Shown here: piece by piece, positions 44,823-52,483 of the stretch | Layout of the letters: the number at the start of each line of letters is the position of its first letter | Position numbering within the stretch: the first letter of the stretch is position 1 | Assembly (NCBI GenBank): GCA_003138975.1 | Contig: PLHQ01000153.1 | Span: 102,433 to 166,432 of the forward strand | Length of the DNA stretch: 64,000 nt | Origin: Acidobacteriaceae bacterium | Lineage (GTDB): Bacteria > Acidobacteriota > Terriglobia > Terriglobales > Acidobacteriaceae | Reading direction: 5' to 3' | Translations under genes and position numbers: made by a program | Notes under the pieces: model-generated | Seen by the model: only the letters and a program-made list of their open reading frames with translations | Told to the model about the DNA's origin: nothing | Database searches by the model: none

Positions 44823-46031
44823 TCACGCTGCCGCCTTCCGCTTCTTCCTCAGCAGCTTTTTCAGCACCCGTATCCCCTTGTCCACGTGCTTCTCCTCCAG
44901 CAAGAACGGAGGCAAAAACCGCACCACCGTATCCTGTGTGCTGTTGAACAGGACGCCCTCCGCCAGCGCCTCATCCACAATCGGCCGCGCCGGAATCTCC
45001 AGATTGATCCCCTGAATAAATCCTCGCCCGCGCACTTCCTTAGCCGCCGCGCTCTTCTCGACGATCATCTTCAACTCCTGCTGCAAGTACGCGCCAACCA
45101 CATTCACATTATCCAGCAGCTTGTCTTCTTCCACGATCGCCAAAAACTCGAGCGCCACGCGGCAAGCCAGTGGACCGCCGCCAAAAGTTGTCCCGTGTTG
45201 TCCCGGCGCAATCGCATTGGCAAATTCTTCCTTCGCGATAAATGCCCCCAGCGGAAGTCCCGCTGCAATCGGCTTCGCGATCGCCACAATGTCCGGAGTG
45301 ACGCCAAAGCCCTGGAACGCAAACATCGTACCCGTACGCCCCAGTCCGCACTGAATCTCGTCAAAGATCAGCGCCGCCCGGTGCCGATCCGCCGCCGCCC
45401 GGCACTCTCGCAGAAACTCCACCGAACACTCGTAGATTCCGCCCTCGCCAAAAATCGGCTCCAGCACAATCGCGCAGGTGTTGTCGTTCACCGCCGCCCG
45501 CAAACCTTCCACGTCATTCTGTTCCACAAAAGTCACTTCTTCCAGCAGCGGCTCAAATCCCTTGCGATGCTTCTCCTGCCCGGTCAGCGACAGCGCTCCA
45601 AACGTCCGCCCGTGATACGACCCCTGCAGCGCCACCAGCCGGCACTTTACCTCGCCACCCGCGCGATGTCCCGCCAGCCTCGCCAGCTTGATCGACCCCT
45701 CGATGGCCTCAGTCCCGCTGTTCGAGAAGAACGCACGGCTAAGCCCGGAGAGCGTGCACAACTTCTCCGCCAGCGCCCCTTGATACTCGTGGTAATAAAG
45801 ATTGGAGACGTGAATCAGCTTCCCCGCCTGCTCCCGAATCGTCTTCACGATCCGCGGATGCGCGTGCCCCAACGCATTCACCCCCAGTCCCGAAACAAAG
45901 TCGAGATAGCGCTTGTCGTCAAGGTCGTAAAGAAATACGCCCTTCCCCCGCGTCAACGCGAGGGGATAGCGATTGTAAGTCCCCAGCAAATATTTCTTTT
46001 CCAGCTCCGCGATTTGTTCGAATGTTTTCAT
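44823..46031 (-). CDS. Acetylornithine/ornithine-type class III aminotransferase
   Basis: A 402-residue PLP enzyme most like ArgD/RocD. It has LDFVSGLGVNALGHAHP, FFSNSGTEAIEGSIKLAR, FGALSLTGQEKH, ILEPIFGEGG, FDEIQCGLGRTGTMFAF, and the Lys-bearing VAIAKPIAAGLPLGAF, then HGTTFGGGPLACRVAL. Acetylornithine aminotransferase is the best guess. No other arg genes are in the window. ATG 46031 is chosen from homology; the longer frame runs into the RAYT element's left palindromes. Confidence 0.87.
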   Translation of the reverse strand: MKTFEQIAELEKKYLLGTYNRYPLALTRGKGVFLYDLDDKRYLDFVSGLGVNALGHAHPRIVKTIREQAGKLIHVSNLYYHEYQGALAEKLCTLSGLSRAFFSNSGTEAIEGSIKLARLAGHRAGGEVKCRLVALQGSYHGRTFGALSLTGQEKHRKGFEPLLEEVTFVEQNDVEGLRAAVNDNTCAIVLEPIFGEGGIYECSVEFLRECRAAADRHRAALIFDEIQCGLGRTGTMFAFQGFGVTPDIVAIAKPIAAGLPLGAFIAKEEFANAIAPGQHGTTFGGGPLACRVALEFLAIVEEDKLLDNVNVVGAYLQQELKMIVEKSAAAKEVRGRGFIQGINLEIPARPIVDEALAEGVLFNSTQDTVVRFLPPFLLEEKHVDKGIRVLKKLLRKKRKAAA

Positions 46032-46082
46032 AGGAAGATTCGATTCTACAGGAAGACGAATTGTGCCAATACGGGAACGAAA

Positions 46083-46168
46083 GGCGTCCGGAGGACGTTT
46101 GACAATAGCCCGGCGTTTCAACGCCGGGTACGATTGTGGGATGTTGGAACCCCGTCCCGTAGGGACGG
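46083..46168. repeat. Left palindrome array of the RAYT element
   Basis: Three hairpins in order: CGTCC-GGA-GGACG (46085-46097), CCCGGCGTT-TC-AACGCCGGG (46109-46128) and CCGTCCC-GTA-GGGACGG (46152-46168). The sequence GACAATAGC precedes the second. The same three, in mirror order and orientation, stand at the right end. Confidence 0.85.
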
Positions 46169-46192
46169 TTGAACTCTCCCCCGGAGCCTACC

Positions 46193-46690
46193 GTGTCCCA
46201 CACCTACGTCTCTGAACTCATCCATTGCGTCTTCTCCACCAAGCAACGCCGCAATCTAATCTCGCCTGAGGTGCAACCACAACTCTGGTCCTTCCTCGGC
46301 GGCATCGCTCGCAAGAACGGATTCAAAGCGCTCATGGTCGGCGGAACCGAAAATCACGTACACATCCTGCTGTCATTACCCGCAACCCTGACCTTAGCCA
46401 AAGCCATGCAATTGGTAAAAGGCGCATCCTCCCATTGGATGAACGAACAATTCAAATCAGAATTCGCCGGGCAAGAAGGCTACGGCGCCTTCACCCTCGG
46501 AATCTCGCAAAAGAAAGACACCATCGCCTACATCCGGAGCCAAGCGGAACATCATCGCAAGCATAATTATGAAGAAGAATTTCTCGCATTCTTGAAGAAG
46601 AACGGCGTGGAATATGATCCGAAGCACGTGCGGGGATATTCAGGCATCCCTACGGGATGCGCTTCCGAATTCCCGACCACCCGGCGTTAA
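46193..46690 (+). CDS. REP-associated tyrosine transposase (RAYT, Y1_Tnp)
   Basis: A 165-residue single-strand HUH transposase/nuclease of the IS200/IS605-related RAYT group. It starts with SELIHCVFSTKQRR; the HUH motif is ENHVHILLSLP (His55, His57) and the catalytic Tyr is in GYGAFTLG (Tyr97). The C-terminal HHRKHNYEEEFLAFLKKNGVEYDPKHV is characteristic. The GTG at 46193 is preferred over a TTG at 46169. The stop codon TAA lies in the loop of the right-hand central palindrome, so the last 15 or so codons overlap the repeat array. All motifs are intact. Confidence 0.9.
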   Translation: MSHTYVSELIHCVFSTKQRRNLISPEVQPQLWSFLGGIARKNGFKALMVGGTENHVHILLSLPATLTLAKAMQLVKGASSHWMNEQFKSEFAGQEGYGAFTLGISQKKDTIAYIRSQAEHHRKHNYEEEFLAFLKKNGVEYDPKHVRGYSGIPTGCASEFPTTRR

Positions 46691-46724
46691 AACGCCGGGC
46701 TATTGTCAGGCGTCCTTCGGACGC
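46644..46724. repeat. Right palindrome array of the RAYT element
   Basis: Hairpins GCATCCC-TAC-GGGATGC (46644-46660), CCCGGCGTT-AA-AACGCCGGG (46680-46699, followed by GCTATTGTC) and GCGTCC-TTC-GGACGC (46710-46724). They mirror the left array and overlap the 3' end of the transposase gene. Confidence 0.85.
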
Positions 46725-46737
46725 AGACGCGTGCGCG

Positions 46738-47637
46738 TCAATACAACGCCTTCTCCCCCGGCGGCCGCGTCTTCCACCTCCGGTGCACCCACAGCCACTG
46801 CTCCGGATACTTCCTCACGTAGTCTTCAATAATCAAATTAAATTTCTGCGTGTTGGCCTTGATGTCCGCCTCCAGGTCGCCTGTGCGCACCAACTCCACC
46901 GCCGGATCAAACCGCAGCCGGTATTTCCCCAGCGCCGCGTCCCAGATCGTGAATGTCGGCACCACGGCCGCATCGGTGCGCAGCGCAATTCGAGCCAGCC
47001 CGCTCGCCGTGCATGCAGGGATGCCGAAAAAATCTACAAAAATTCCCTGCGGCGGAGTCATATTCGTATCCATCAGCATGCCCACAACTTCGCCCGCGTG
47101 CATCGCCGAGAGCAGCCCGCGCACAAAGTTGTCTTTGTCCACGGTCTTGTTGCCATGCATCGTGCGGTACTGTCGGATCAGGCGGTCTAGATACTCATTA
47201 TCCAGCGCCCGCATCACCACATGCATCCAGTGTCCGTGCATCGAATGCGTAAACGCGGAAAGCTCCCAGCCGCCAAAATGCGCGGTCAGGAACAGCACCC
47301 CCTTGCCGCGCGCATAGGCCCGCTCGTAATTCTCCAGCCCGTCATACACCACAACCTGCTCAACGTTTTCCAGCGTGTACTTGGGAAAGTGGCAGACCTC
47401 CGCCAGTTGACGCCCGAGCGAAGCAAACTCTCCGCGCAGAATCCGCGCCCGCTCCGCCTCACTTTTTTCCGGAAACGCCAAGGCGAGATTGCGCATACCC
47501 ACCTGCCGCAATCGCACGTGCAGAAGATAAACCACCCAACCCAGGCCAATGCCAATGCCTCGTGCCAGAGGCCGCGGCAAAATACCGAGGATTTTTATAA
47601 ACGGCCAGGCTGCCGTGTACTCAAGTCGCTGCCGCAT
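46738..47637 (-). CDS. LpxL/HtrB-type lysophospholipid (lipid A) acyltransferase
   Basis: A 299-residue inner-membrane acyltransferase. One N-terminal helix (about residues 12-40) is followed by the HX4E catalytic motif in FLTAHFGGWELSAF and the second motif region GMLMDTNMTPPQGIFVDFFG. The C-terminus YPEQWLWVHRRWKTRPP is diagnostic of the LpxL group. It adds a secondary acyl chain to lipid A or a related lipid, which supports a Gram-negative envelope. No other lpx gene is near. Confidence 0.9.
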   Translation of the reverse strand: MRQRLEYTAAWPFIKILGILPRPLARGIGIGLGWVVYLLHVRLRQVGMRNLALAFPEKSEAERARILRGEFASLGRQLAEVCHFPKYTLENVEQVVVYDGLENYERAYARGKGVLFLTAHFGGWELSAFTHSMHGHWMHVVMRALDNEYLDRLIRQYRTMHGNKTVDKDNFVRGLLSAMHAGEVVGMLMDTNMTPPQGIFVDFFGIPACTASGLARIALRTDAAVVPTFTIWDAALGKYRLRFDPAVELVRTGDLEADIKANTQKFNLIIEDYVRKYPEQWLWVHRRWKTRPPGEKALY

Positions 47638-47694
47638 CGGGGAAGCGTGACGGTACCACCGTCAAGAATTATTTGCAAACGAGAGGAAGTAAAT

Positions 47695-47734
47695 TGTCAT
47701 TCCGAGCAAGCGCTTTTTGCGTAGCTAGGAATCT
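47695..47734. repeat. TGTCATTCCGAG intergenic repeat copy
   Basis: Begins TTGTCATTCCGAGCAAGCG and ends AGGAATCTG. Copies with the same opening occur at 53744, 54323 and 58054. All are intergenic. Confidence 0.6.
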
Positions 47735-47810
47735 GGGCGAGTCGGCGTGAATCCACAGAGCCTGCCCTGAGAGAGCTCTAGCGACCGAAGGGCGCGTTTG
47801 GCTCGCTTCC

Positions 47811-48494
47811 CTACTTCGCCGCTTCCTGCGCCCACTTCGCCAGCGTCGTCAGAAACGTATTGGCCGCCGGCGGCGGCTCAATCTCTCCCGTGAGCGACGT
47901 CCGAAACGGCACCATGCGTCCATAAAACTCCCGCGTACTATCCTTGTCCTGCTTAATCGCGGCCCCGTTCAGGCTTACGCCGGCAAACAGCCCGCGCGCC
48001 CGCGAATAGGTCAACACCTCCGCCCGCATCTTCCAGTCCGTGTTCCCCTCGGCATGACGCCCCACCGGCCCCGCGGCCACCGAAGCGTCCGCCCCCAGCG
48101 CAAACTCGCTCGACAGCAAATGCCTCATTCCATCTTTATTCATGATCAGCATCACCAGGTCCACCGCCTGGCCGCCAATCTGGAAACCAAAACTTCCACC
48201 GGTCACGACAAAAAATGCCGGAGCGCTCCATCCCTTCGGTGTGCGGCAACTGGCAAGCCCGCGCCCATACTTCGCGCCCACAATAAAACCGCCCTTCAGC
48301 ATCGACGGCACCACCGCCACGCACTCCGCCGAGCCCAACACCTCTTCGGGAATACCCTTATCCGGCGCGCCTTGAATGTCGTTCAATACGTCCGCCGCCG
48401 CCTGCACCCGTTCCGTAGCCTTCGTTTCCTCATCCGCCGCAAAAGAGAAAGCACAAAGAGAAACAATCAGGATCAACAACAAGAACTTTTTCAT
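47811..48494 (-). CDS. SYLF-domain (Ysc84) exported protein
   Basis: A 227-residue protein. A signal peptide (MKKFLLLILIVSLCAFSFA) precedes a SYLF lipid-binding-type domain: IPEEVLGSAECVAVVPSMLKGGFIVGAKYGRG, GWSAPAFFVVTGGSFGFQIGGQ, and VLTYSRARGLFAGVSLNGAAIKQD. In eukaryotes SYLF binds phosphoinositides; bacterial members are exported and of unclear role. It stands alone. Confidence 0.9.
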   Translation of the reverse strand: MKKFLLLILIVSLCAFSFAADEETKATERVQAAADVLNDIQGAPDKGIPEEVLGSAECVAVVPSMLKGGFIVGAKYGRGLASCRTPKGWSAPAFFVVTGGSFGFQIGGQAVDLVMLIMNKDGMRHLLSSEFALGADASVAAGPVGRHAEGNTDWKMRAEVLTYSRARGLFAGVSLNGAAIKQDKDSTREFYGRMVPFRTSLTGEIEPPPAANTFLTTLAKWAQEAAK

Positions 48495-48633
48495 GGTTCC
48501 TCGTCACACAAGAATTTTCTGGGATCTGATGCTCTGGATTGTAAACGAACCGTGCGGCTCTGTGTCAGGAACGCTTAACTAGGAAGGAAGGATCGATTGT
48601 AAAACGGGTGGAAGAGTCGAGCTCATTGCGGAC

Positions 48634-48683
48634 AAAAAAATCGGGGCTGAAAGTAGTGACCCTAATCGCCACTCTCAACCCCG
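48634..48683 (-). terminator. Long 18-bp hairpin with T7 tail
   Basis: Arms 48642-48659 and 48666-48683 pair almost fully on the minus strand if G-U pairs are allowed (three wobbles, one mismatch), loop six bases, then TTTTTTT. Pairing is worse on the plus strand, which points to a minus-strand RNA. It is 168 bases downstream of the response regulator stop. Confidence 0.75.
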
Positions 48684-48781
48684 TCTCCCAGGTTCTGTGG
48701 TAGGTAGGCCGAGTATCCTTTACACGCGCCTTCCCTACAAGATTACCAAGGTCATCGTCCCAAAGTAATCATCCGATCCAC

Positions 48782-48844
48782 ACTGAAATCTGAAACTCAT
48801 AAGCTGAAGGCTGATAGCTAGCGGCTGGAAGCTAGCAGCCAGAA
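48782..48844. repeat. Heptanucleotide repeat tract D, nine units
   Basis: In-phase units ACTGAAA, TCTGAAA, CTCATAA, GCTGAAG, GCTGATA, GCTAGCG, GCTGGAA, GCTAGCA, GCCAGAA. It is the clearest tract in the window and ends six bases before the response regulator stop. Confidence 0.85.
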
Positions 48845-48850
48845 GCGCAC

Positions 48851-49507
48851 TTACTTCGCCGCCACCAGCGAATGCGTGATCGCATGCACTGACAGTGCAA
48901 TCCGATTCTGCACGCCCACCTTGCGCATCAACTTCGCCACGTGAGCCTTTACCGTGCGCTCCTCAATCCCCAACTGCGAGCCAATCTCTTTGTTCGAGCG
49001 TCCCGCCACCAGCATCTCCAGCACTTCTTTTTCGCGGTCGGTAAACGTCACGCGACCCGCCGGAAAGATCCTCCCTGGCGCCGACGACACCCGCTCGATG
49101 AACATGGATAGCACTCTCCGCGGCGCCCACACCGACCCCTGACTCACGATGCGAATCGCCTGCGCAAATTCAGCCGGTGAGGCCGCTTCGTCCACATAGC
49201 CCTTGGCCCCGGACGCGATCGCCTTAAGAATCGTCTCTTCGTCCACTCCCGACCCAGTCACAATAATGCGCAGATCCGGCCGTGTCGCCTTCAGGCTCGC
49301 CATCACATCAAACAAGTTTTGGCCGGAGCGGTTCCCCAGCAGAATCAGGTCCACGTCCTGCAATGTAGAAATCTCAGGCAGTCCGGCGGAGATCAGTTCG
49401 AATTCGGGCTCAGTGTCGAAAAGGGCGCGAAATCCCACAAACCTCAGCGGGTCGCTCTCCACCACGGCAATCTTAATGGTTGGTTTTCTCGCTACGGCTG
49501 CTTTCAT
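48851..49507 (-). CDS. NarL/LuxR-type response regulator with degenerate receiver
   Basis: A 218-residue DNA-binding regulator. The C-terminal LuxR HTH is intact (FTDREKEVLEMLVAGRSNKEIGSQLGIEERTVKAHVAKLMRKVG). The receiver domain keeps its length and the Thr (IVTGSG), but the acidic pair reads E17-S18, the phospho-acceptor position is Gly58 (LILLGNRSG), and the conserved Lys is Glu107 (GAKGYVDEA). It is therefore unlikely to be switched by phosphorylation. No histidine kinase is adjacent. Its gene is divergent from the pilin-like gene. Confidence 0.88.
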   Translation of the reverse strand: MKAAVARKPTIKIAVVESDPLRFVGFRALFDTEPEFELISAGLPEISTLQDVDLILLGNRSGQNLFDVMASLKATRPDLRIIVTGSGVDEETILKAIASGAKGYVDEAASPAEFAQAIRIVSQGSVWAPRRVLSMFIERVSSAPGRIFPAGRVTFTDREKEVLEMLVAGRSNKEIGSQLGIEERTVKAHVAKLMRKVGVQNRIALSVHAITHSLVAAK

Positions 49508-49687
49508 AGGTTTCCCTGTGGAGCGTAGTTACGTAGCTAGAGCATAGCGGCATTTGGCCGCCCTGCAAAGAGAACGTGACCGAAGTTGAATTACGGGAGT
49601 AACATGAAAAAGGAAGGTGGAGAAGCGTTTCTTGAGACGGAAATTGGCCCGTTTATTCCGCCATGCCGCTCGCGGAGAACATTCAGC

Positions 49688-50146
49688 ATGAGAACTAGTA
49701 CCACTCATTTCGCAGCCGTAATCGGCAGCGTCGCACTCCTCGCGGCCATTATGTTTGCTCTGACTCCAGCACTGCCCGCCCAGGCTCCCACTGCCACCTA
49801 CCAGCCGAAATTTACCGGAGACCCCGCCCGATCTGATTCCGAAGCTGCCGCCCTCGCCTACATGCGCGTCGTCCTCCGCGCCCAGCACCGCTTCGAAAAA
49901 CAATACGGCCACTTCGCCACTTCACTCTCCGAACTCGTCCACTCTGGCTCCTTCACCAAACGCATGGTCAATCCCGACCGCGGCGACTACACCGCCAGCT
50001 TCCGCGGCAAGAAAGACAGCTTCATCCTTACCATGACGCCCCAGCATCTTGACGCCGAGCATCGCTCCTTCTACGCTGAAGACGACGGCAAGATCCACTG
50101 CGATGAAGAAAAACCCGCCGACGCTGACTCTCCCATCGTGAAATAG
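49688..50146 (+). CDS. Exported or anchored pilin-like small protein
   Basis: A 152-residue protein. An N-terminal helix (about residues 9-28) is followed by SEAAALAYMRVVLRAQHRFEKQYGHFATSLSELVHSGSF, a pattern resembling the region after the hydrophobic helix of type IV pilin-like proteins (AQ..F...YG.YA.SL..L). It has no clear prepilin cleavage site and its start is uncertain: ATG 49688 is used, with possible ATGs at 49586 and 49604. Function unknown. Confidence 0.65.
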   Translation: MRTSTTHFAAVIGSVALLAAIMFALTPALPAQAPTATYQPKFTGDPARSDSEAAALAYMRVVLRAQHRFEKQYGHFATSLSELVHSGSFTKRMVNPDRGDYTASFRGKKDSFILTMTPQHLDAEHRSFYAEDDGKIHCDEEKPADADSPIVK

Positions 50147-50201
50147 GTAAGCACGGCAAGAATAAAATAAAGAAGCTAGAATGGAATCTCATGGAGGAAT
50201 T

Positions 50202-50663
50202 ATGTCAGCAAACATCGGCGCAGCCGCGCCCGAATTTTCATTGAAAGATCAGGACCAAAAGGAAGTAAAGCTCAGCGATTACCGTGGCAAGAAGCGCGTA
50301 GTTCTCGTCTTCTATCCACTCGACTGGAGCCCGGTCTGCACCAAAGAGCACGCCTGCATGGTCAACGATAAGAAACAATTCGATCAACTCGACGCCCAAG
50401 TCCTCGGCATCAGCGTAGACAGCGTCTGGTCCCACAAGGCCTACGCCGACAAGATGGGCATCCACTACCCGCTGCTCGCCGATTTCCACCCACGCGGCGC
50501 CGTCGCCGCCAAGTACGGCGTCTATCTCGAAGACAAAGGCATCACCGGCCGTGCCATCTCCATCATCGACCGCGACGGTAAACTCGCATGGCACAAAAAC
50601 TACGACATCCCGGTTGTGCCCGATATTAACGAAGTCTCGAAAGCGCTAGCGGCCGTGAAGTGA
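50202..50663 (+). CDS. Peroxiredoxin, AhpC/TSA family
   Basis: A 153-residue thiol peroxidase reducing H2O2 and organic peroxides. The peroxidatic Cys46 lies in FYPLDWSPVCTKEHACMV; Cys52 follows six residues later, and there is no C-terminal resolving Cys. The fold continues with LGISVDSVWSHKAYADKMGI and the conserved Arg in GRAISIIDRDGKL. GGAGG stands before ATG 50202. The electron donor (thioredoxin or other) is not indicated. Confidence 0.92.
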   Translation: MSANIGAAAPEFSLKDQDQKEVKLSDYRGKKRVVLVFYPLDWSPVCTKEHACMVNDKKQFDQLDAQVLGISVDSVWSHKAYADKMGIHYPLLADFHPRGAVAAKYGVYLEDKGITGRAISIIDRDGKLAWHKNYDIPVVPDINEVSKALAAVK

Positions 50664-50766
50664 AGTAAGTTGCGGTTTTAGATATTTAGATAAACCTGGA
50701 CGACCGACGCCACGCCGCCGCGTAAACCGTCCAGAGTATTTTCGCGTTCCGGGTCCCTGAGCGAGT

Positions 50767-51495
50767 TTACGTCCCCGGTTTAATCTCCGTCGCCTTCTCG
50801 CCTTGATAAATCACCACCAGCGGTTTCCCACCGTTCGGATACCGCACCGTTTTCTCGTCAGACGATGTGCCCGCGTCCGGCACTCCCATTCCCACCGCGA
50901 AGTCCGCCTGCAGTTCATCCATTCCCGGCTTTACTTCGTGCTGTTCGACCGCCTGCCACACATCCGCCGGCCAATGCTTGTACAGCTCATGCGGATCTTC
51001 GACATAAAAAATCTCATCGGAATAGATTTTGAACTGTCCCTCCGCCTCGAATCCAATTTGCACCGCGTAGCTCTTCCCTTCTTTCTCGAACACCGCCATC
51101 ACCTGCCGCCGGTTCCCTGCCCCCACCGGAATATCCGTTACCACATCCTTAATCTCCAGCCGGTCGATCGGCGGCAACAACCCCGCCTCATGCCCAAAGT
51201 CCGTCCGTTTGCGCGCCACATCGTAGGGATAATAGGTATATCGATATCCTTCCTTCACCCACACCGGCTGCTGCGTCAACTGCTTCGCCGACTTCAAGTC
51301 ATACGGATACAGCTTCTTCGGCGTAACATAGTAATCCGCATTCGAGTAGCCCGCGCTTTTCGCTTGCTGCTGCTTCTGCGCAGCGACATAATCCTCATGC
51401 CGCTGGTAAAGAATGTATCCCGCGCGCGCGCCCGCAACCACAATGGCCAGTGCCAGCGCAATCTGAATCCCCTTCTTGGCCTCTTCGCTCATCAT
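50767..51495 (-). CDS. Single-pass membrane protein, unknown function
   Basis: A 242-residue protein with one N-terminal membrane helix (about residues 8-28) and a periplasmic domain. A Tyr-rich segment (YYVTPKKLYPYDLKSAKQL, then YRYTYYPYDVARKR) is followed by a beta-rich region and a C-terminal piece (VKPGMDELQADFAVGMGVPDAG, then VRYPNGGKPLVVIYQGEKATEI) that resembles the SmpA/BamE repeat, as in the 37294 gene. No family is recognised with certainty. Confidence 0.7.
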   Translation of the reverse strand: MMSEEAKKGIQIALALAIVVAGARAGYILYQRHEDYVAAQKQQQAKSAGYSNADYYVTPKKLYPYDLKSAKQLTQQPVWVKEGYRYTYYPYDVARKRTDFGHEAGLLPPIDRLEIKDVVTDIPVGAGNRRQVMAVFEKEGKSYAVQIGFEAEGQFKIYSDEIFYVEDPHELYKHWPADVWQAVEQHEVKPGMDELQADFAVGMGVPDAGTSSDEKTVRYPNGGKPLVVIYQGEKATEIKPGT

Positions 51496-51607
51496 GCAAG
51501 TGATTCCCTGCCCTGTGATCCCCTGCGCCCTCTGTGTTGAAGATTTTAGACGCTATCGCGAGTAAACAGCCGTCCTACGGTACACTGAAATGAAGGAAAC
51601 CCGATCA

Positions 51608-51943
51608 ATGCCCCCAGTTACCGAACAGGACGTCCTAAGCGCTCTGAAAAGCTGCTACGATCCCGAGATCCCCGTCAACATCGTCGACCTCGGCCTCATC
51701 TATACCGTCACATTCGCGCCCGTCCCCGCCGACACGCCTGAACAAGCCAGGCAGGACGTCACCGTCGACATGACCCTCACCTCACCCGGCTGCCCCGAGC
51801 ACGTCAACATCAGCGCCCAAGTAAAATCACGCCTCGAACAGTTGCCCGGCATCCGCAACGCCGCAGTCAATGTTGTCTGGACTCCGCCCTGGACCCCCGA
51901 ACGCCTCAGCCCCGATGCCAAGAAACAGCTCGGCATCGACTAA
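51608..51943 (+). CDS. MIP18/DUF59 (SufT-like) iron-sulfur assembly protein
   Basis: A 111-residue protein with the DUF59 signature: YDPEIPVNIVDLGLIYTV, MTLTSPGCPEH and VVWTPPWTPERLSPDAKKQLGI. Such proteins help load Fe-S clusters onto client proteins. The Cys in SPGCP is conserved. ATG 51608 follows AAGGAA; an upstream ATG at 51590 is possible. Suf genes are not adjacent. Confidence 0.9.
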   Translation: MPPVTEQDVLSALKSCYDPEIPVNIVDLGLIYTVTFAPVPADTPEQARQDVTVDMTLTSPGCPEHVNISAQVKSRLEQLPGIRNAAVNVVWTPPWTPERLSPDAKKQLGID

Positions 51944-52020
51944 AGTCAGAAGTCAAAAGTCAAAATACAAAAGTAACAAGGTGGTCGATTTTCACTTCTG
52001 CATTCTGACTTCTAACTTCT
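51944..52020. repeat. Heptanucleotide repeat tract E, 11 units, inverted halves
   Basis: Units AGTCAGA, AGTCAAA, AGTCAAA, ATACAAA, AGTAACA, two spacer units, then CACTTCT, GCATTCT, GACTTCT, AACTTCT, all in phase over 77 bases. The halves are reverse complements in style, so an RNA would fold into an imperfect hairpin. It begins right after the SufT-like stop (51941-51943) and lies between convergent genes. Confidence 0.85.
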
Positions 52021-52029
52021 ACATTGCGC

Positions 52030-52308
52030 TCACCCGCCAAACTCCTCCCACACATCCATCGCGCTCTGCCCCGCCGCCTCAGTAATCCTCTTCCCGGCGC
52101 GCGCCGCCATCTCCATCACCTGCATGCCACGGTCGAAATAATCCGGCAACTGCTTCCGCACGTTCTCAAACTTTTCCGGATACTCCGCCGCCAGCACTGC
52201 CAGCGCCACCCCACCCGCCAGCACTCCCGCCGCATTTCTCCTCTTCAAAAACAAGACCGTTGCAGCCCCAACCGAAGCCGCAACCACCGCTTTCTTCCAG
52301 CTCTCCAT
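52030..52308 (-). CDS. Small membrane-associated protein (YtxH-like)
   Basis: A 92-residue protein with a hydrophobic N-terminal segment (AVVAASVGAATVLFL), a basic stop (KRRN), a second hydrophobic stretch (AAGVLAGGVALAVLAAEY) and an amphipathic C-terminus. ATG 52308 is preceded by GAGG at good spacing; a GTG at 52335 would add nine residues. It resembles small YtxH-like or general stress proteins but is not confidently assigned. Confidence 0.65.
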   Translation of the reverse strand: MESWKKAVVAASVGAATVLFLKRRNAAGVLAGGVALAVLAAEYPEKFENVRKQLPDYFDRGMQVMEMAARAGKRITEAAGQSAMDVWEEFGG

Positions 52309-52483
52309 GTTTGCCTCGCGAAATTTTTTCTTCACGCGATTGTACCCCGCTCCCTCACCATTTATTCACATCTCTCCGATGCCTCTTCTCCCTCCCGCGT
52401 TGTCAGCCGCATGCCCGCACCAAGCCTGACAGCCGGACCGTCACATCTATCCTTTATACTTCTCCGTTCTTCCCGGAGGCCCC

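Larger units (their letters stand above)
46083..46724. mobile_element. About 640-bp RAYT unit bounded by inverted REP arrays
   Basis: The transposase gene and its two mirrored palindrome arrays form one unit between the argD-like gene and the acyltransferase gene. It ends 14 bases before the acyltransferase stop and starts 52 bases upstream of the aminotransferase ATG. I did not find a convincing target duplication. Confidence 0.7.
48495..48850. other. 356-bp spacer with terminator and heptamer tract
   Basis: Between the SYLF gene and the response regulator, both on the minus strand. It holds a long hairpin terminator (48634-48683) and a nine-unit heptamer tract (48782-48844). No gene is supportable. 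Confidence 0.55.

Noticed and set aside
44709-46172. A 487-codon plus-strand open frame opposite the argD-like aminotransferase
   Set aside because: Antisense to a well-conserved gene, Arg/Gln-rich low-complexity product, no start signal.
46067-46744. CAATAC at both outer edges of the RAYT unit as a target duplication
   Set aside because: Six bases, not at the exact ends of the palindrome arrays, and within an acyltransferase coding end; chance is likely. HUH enzymes usually make no duplication.
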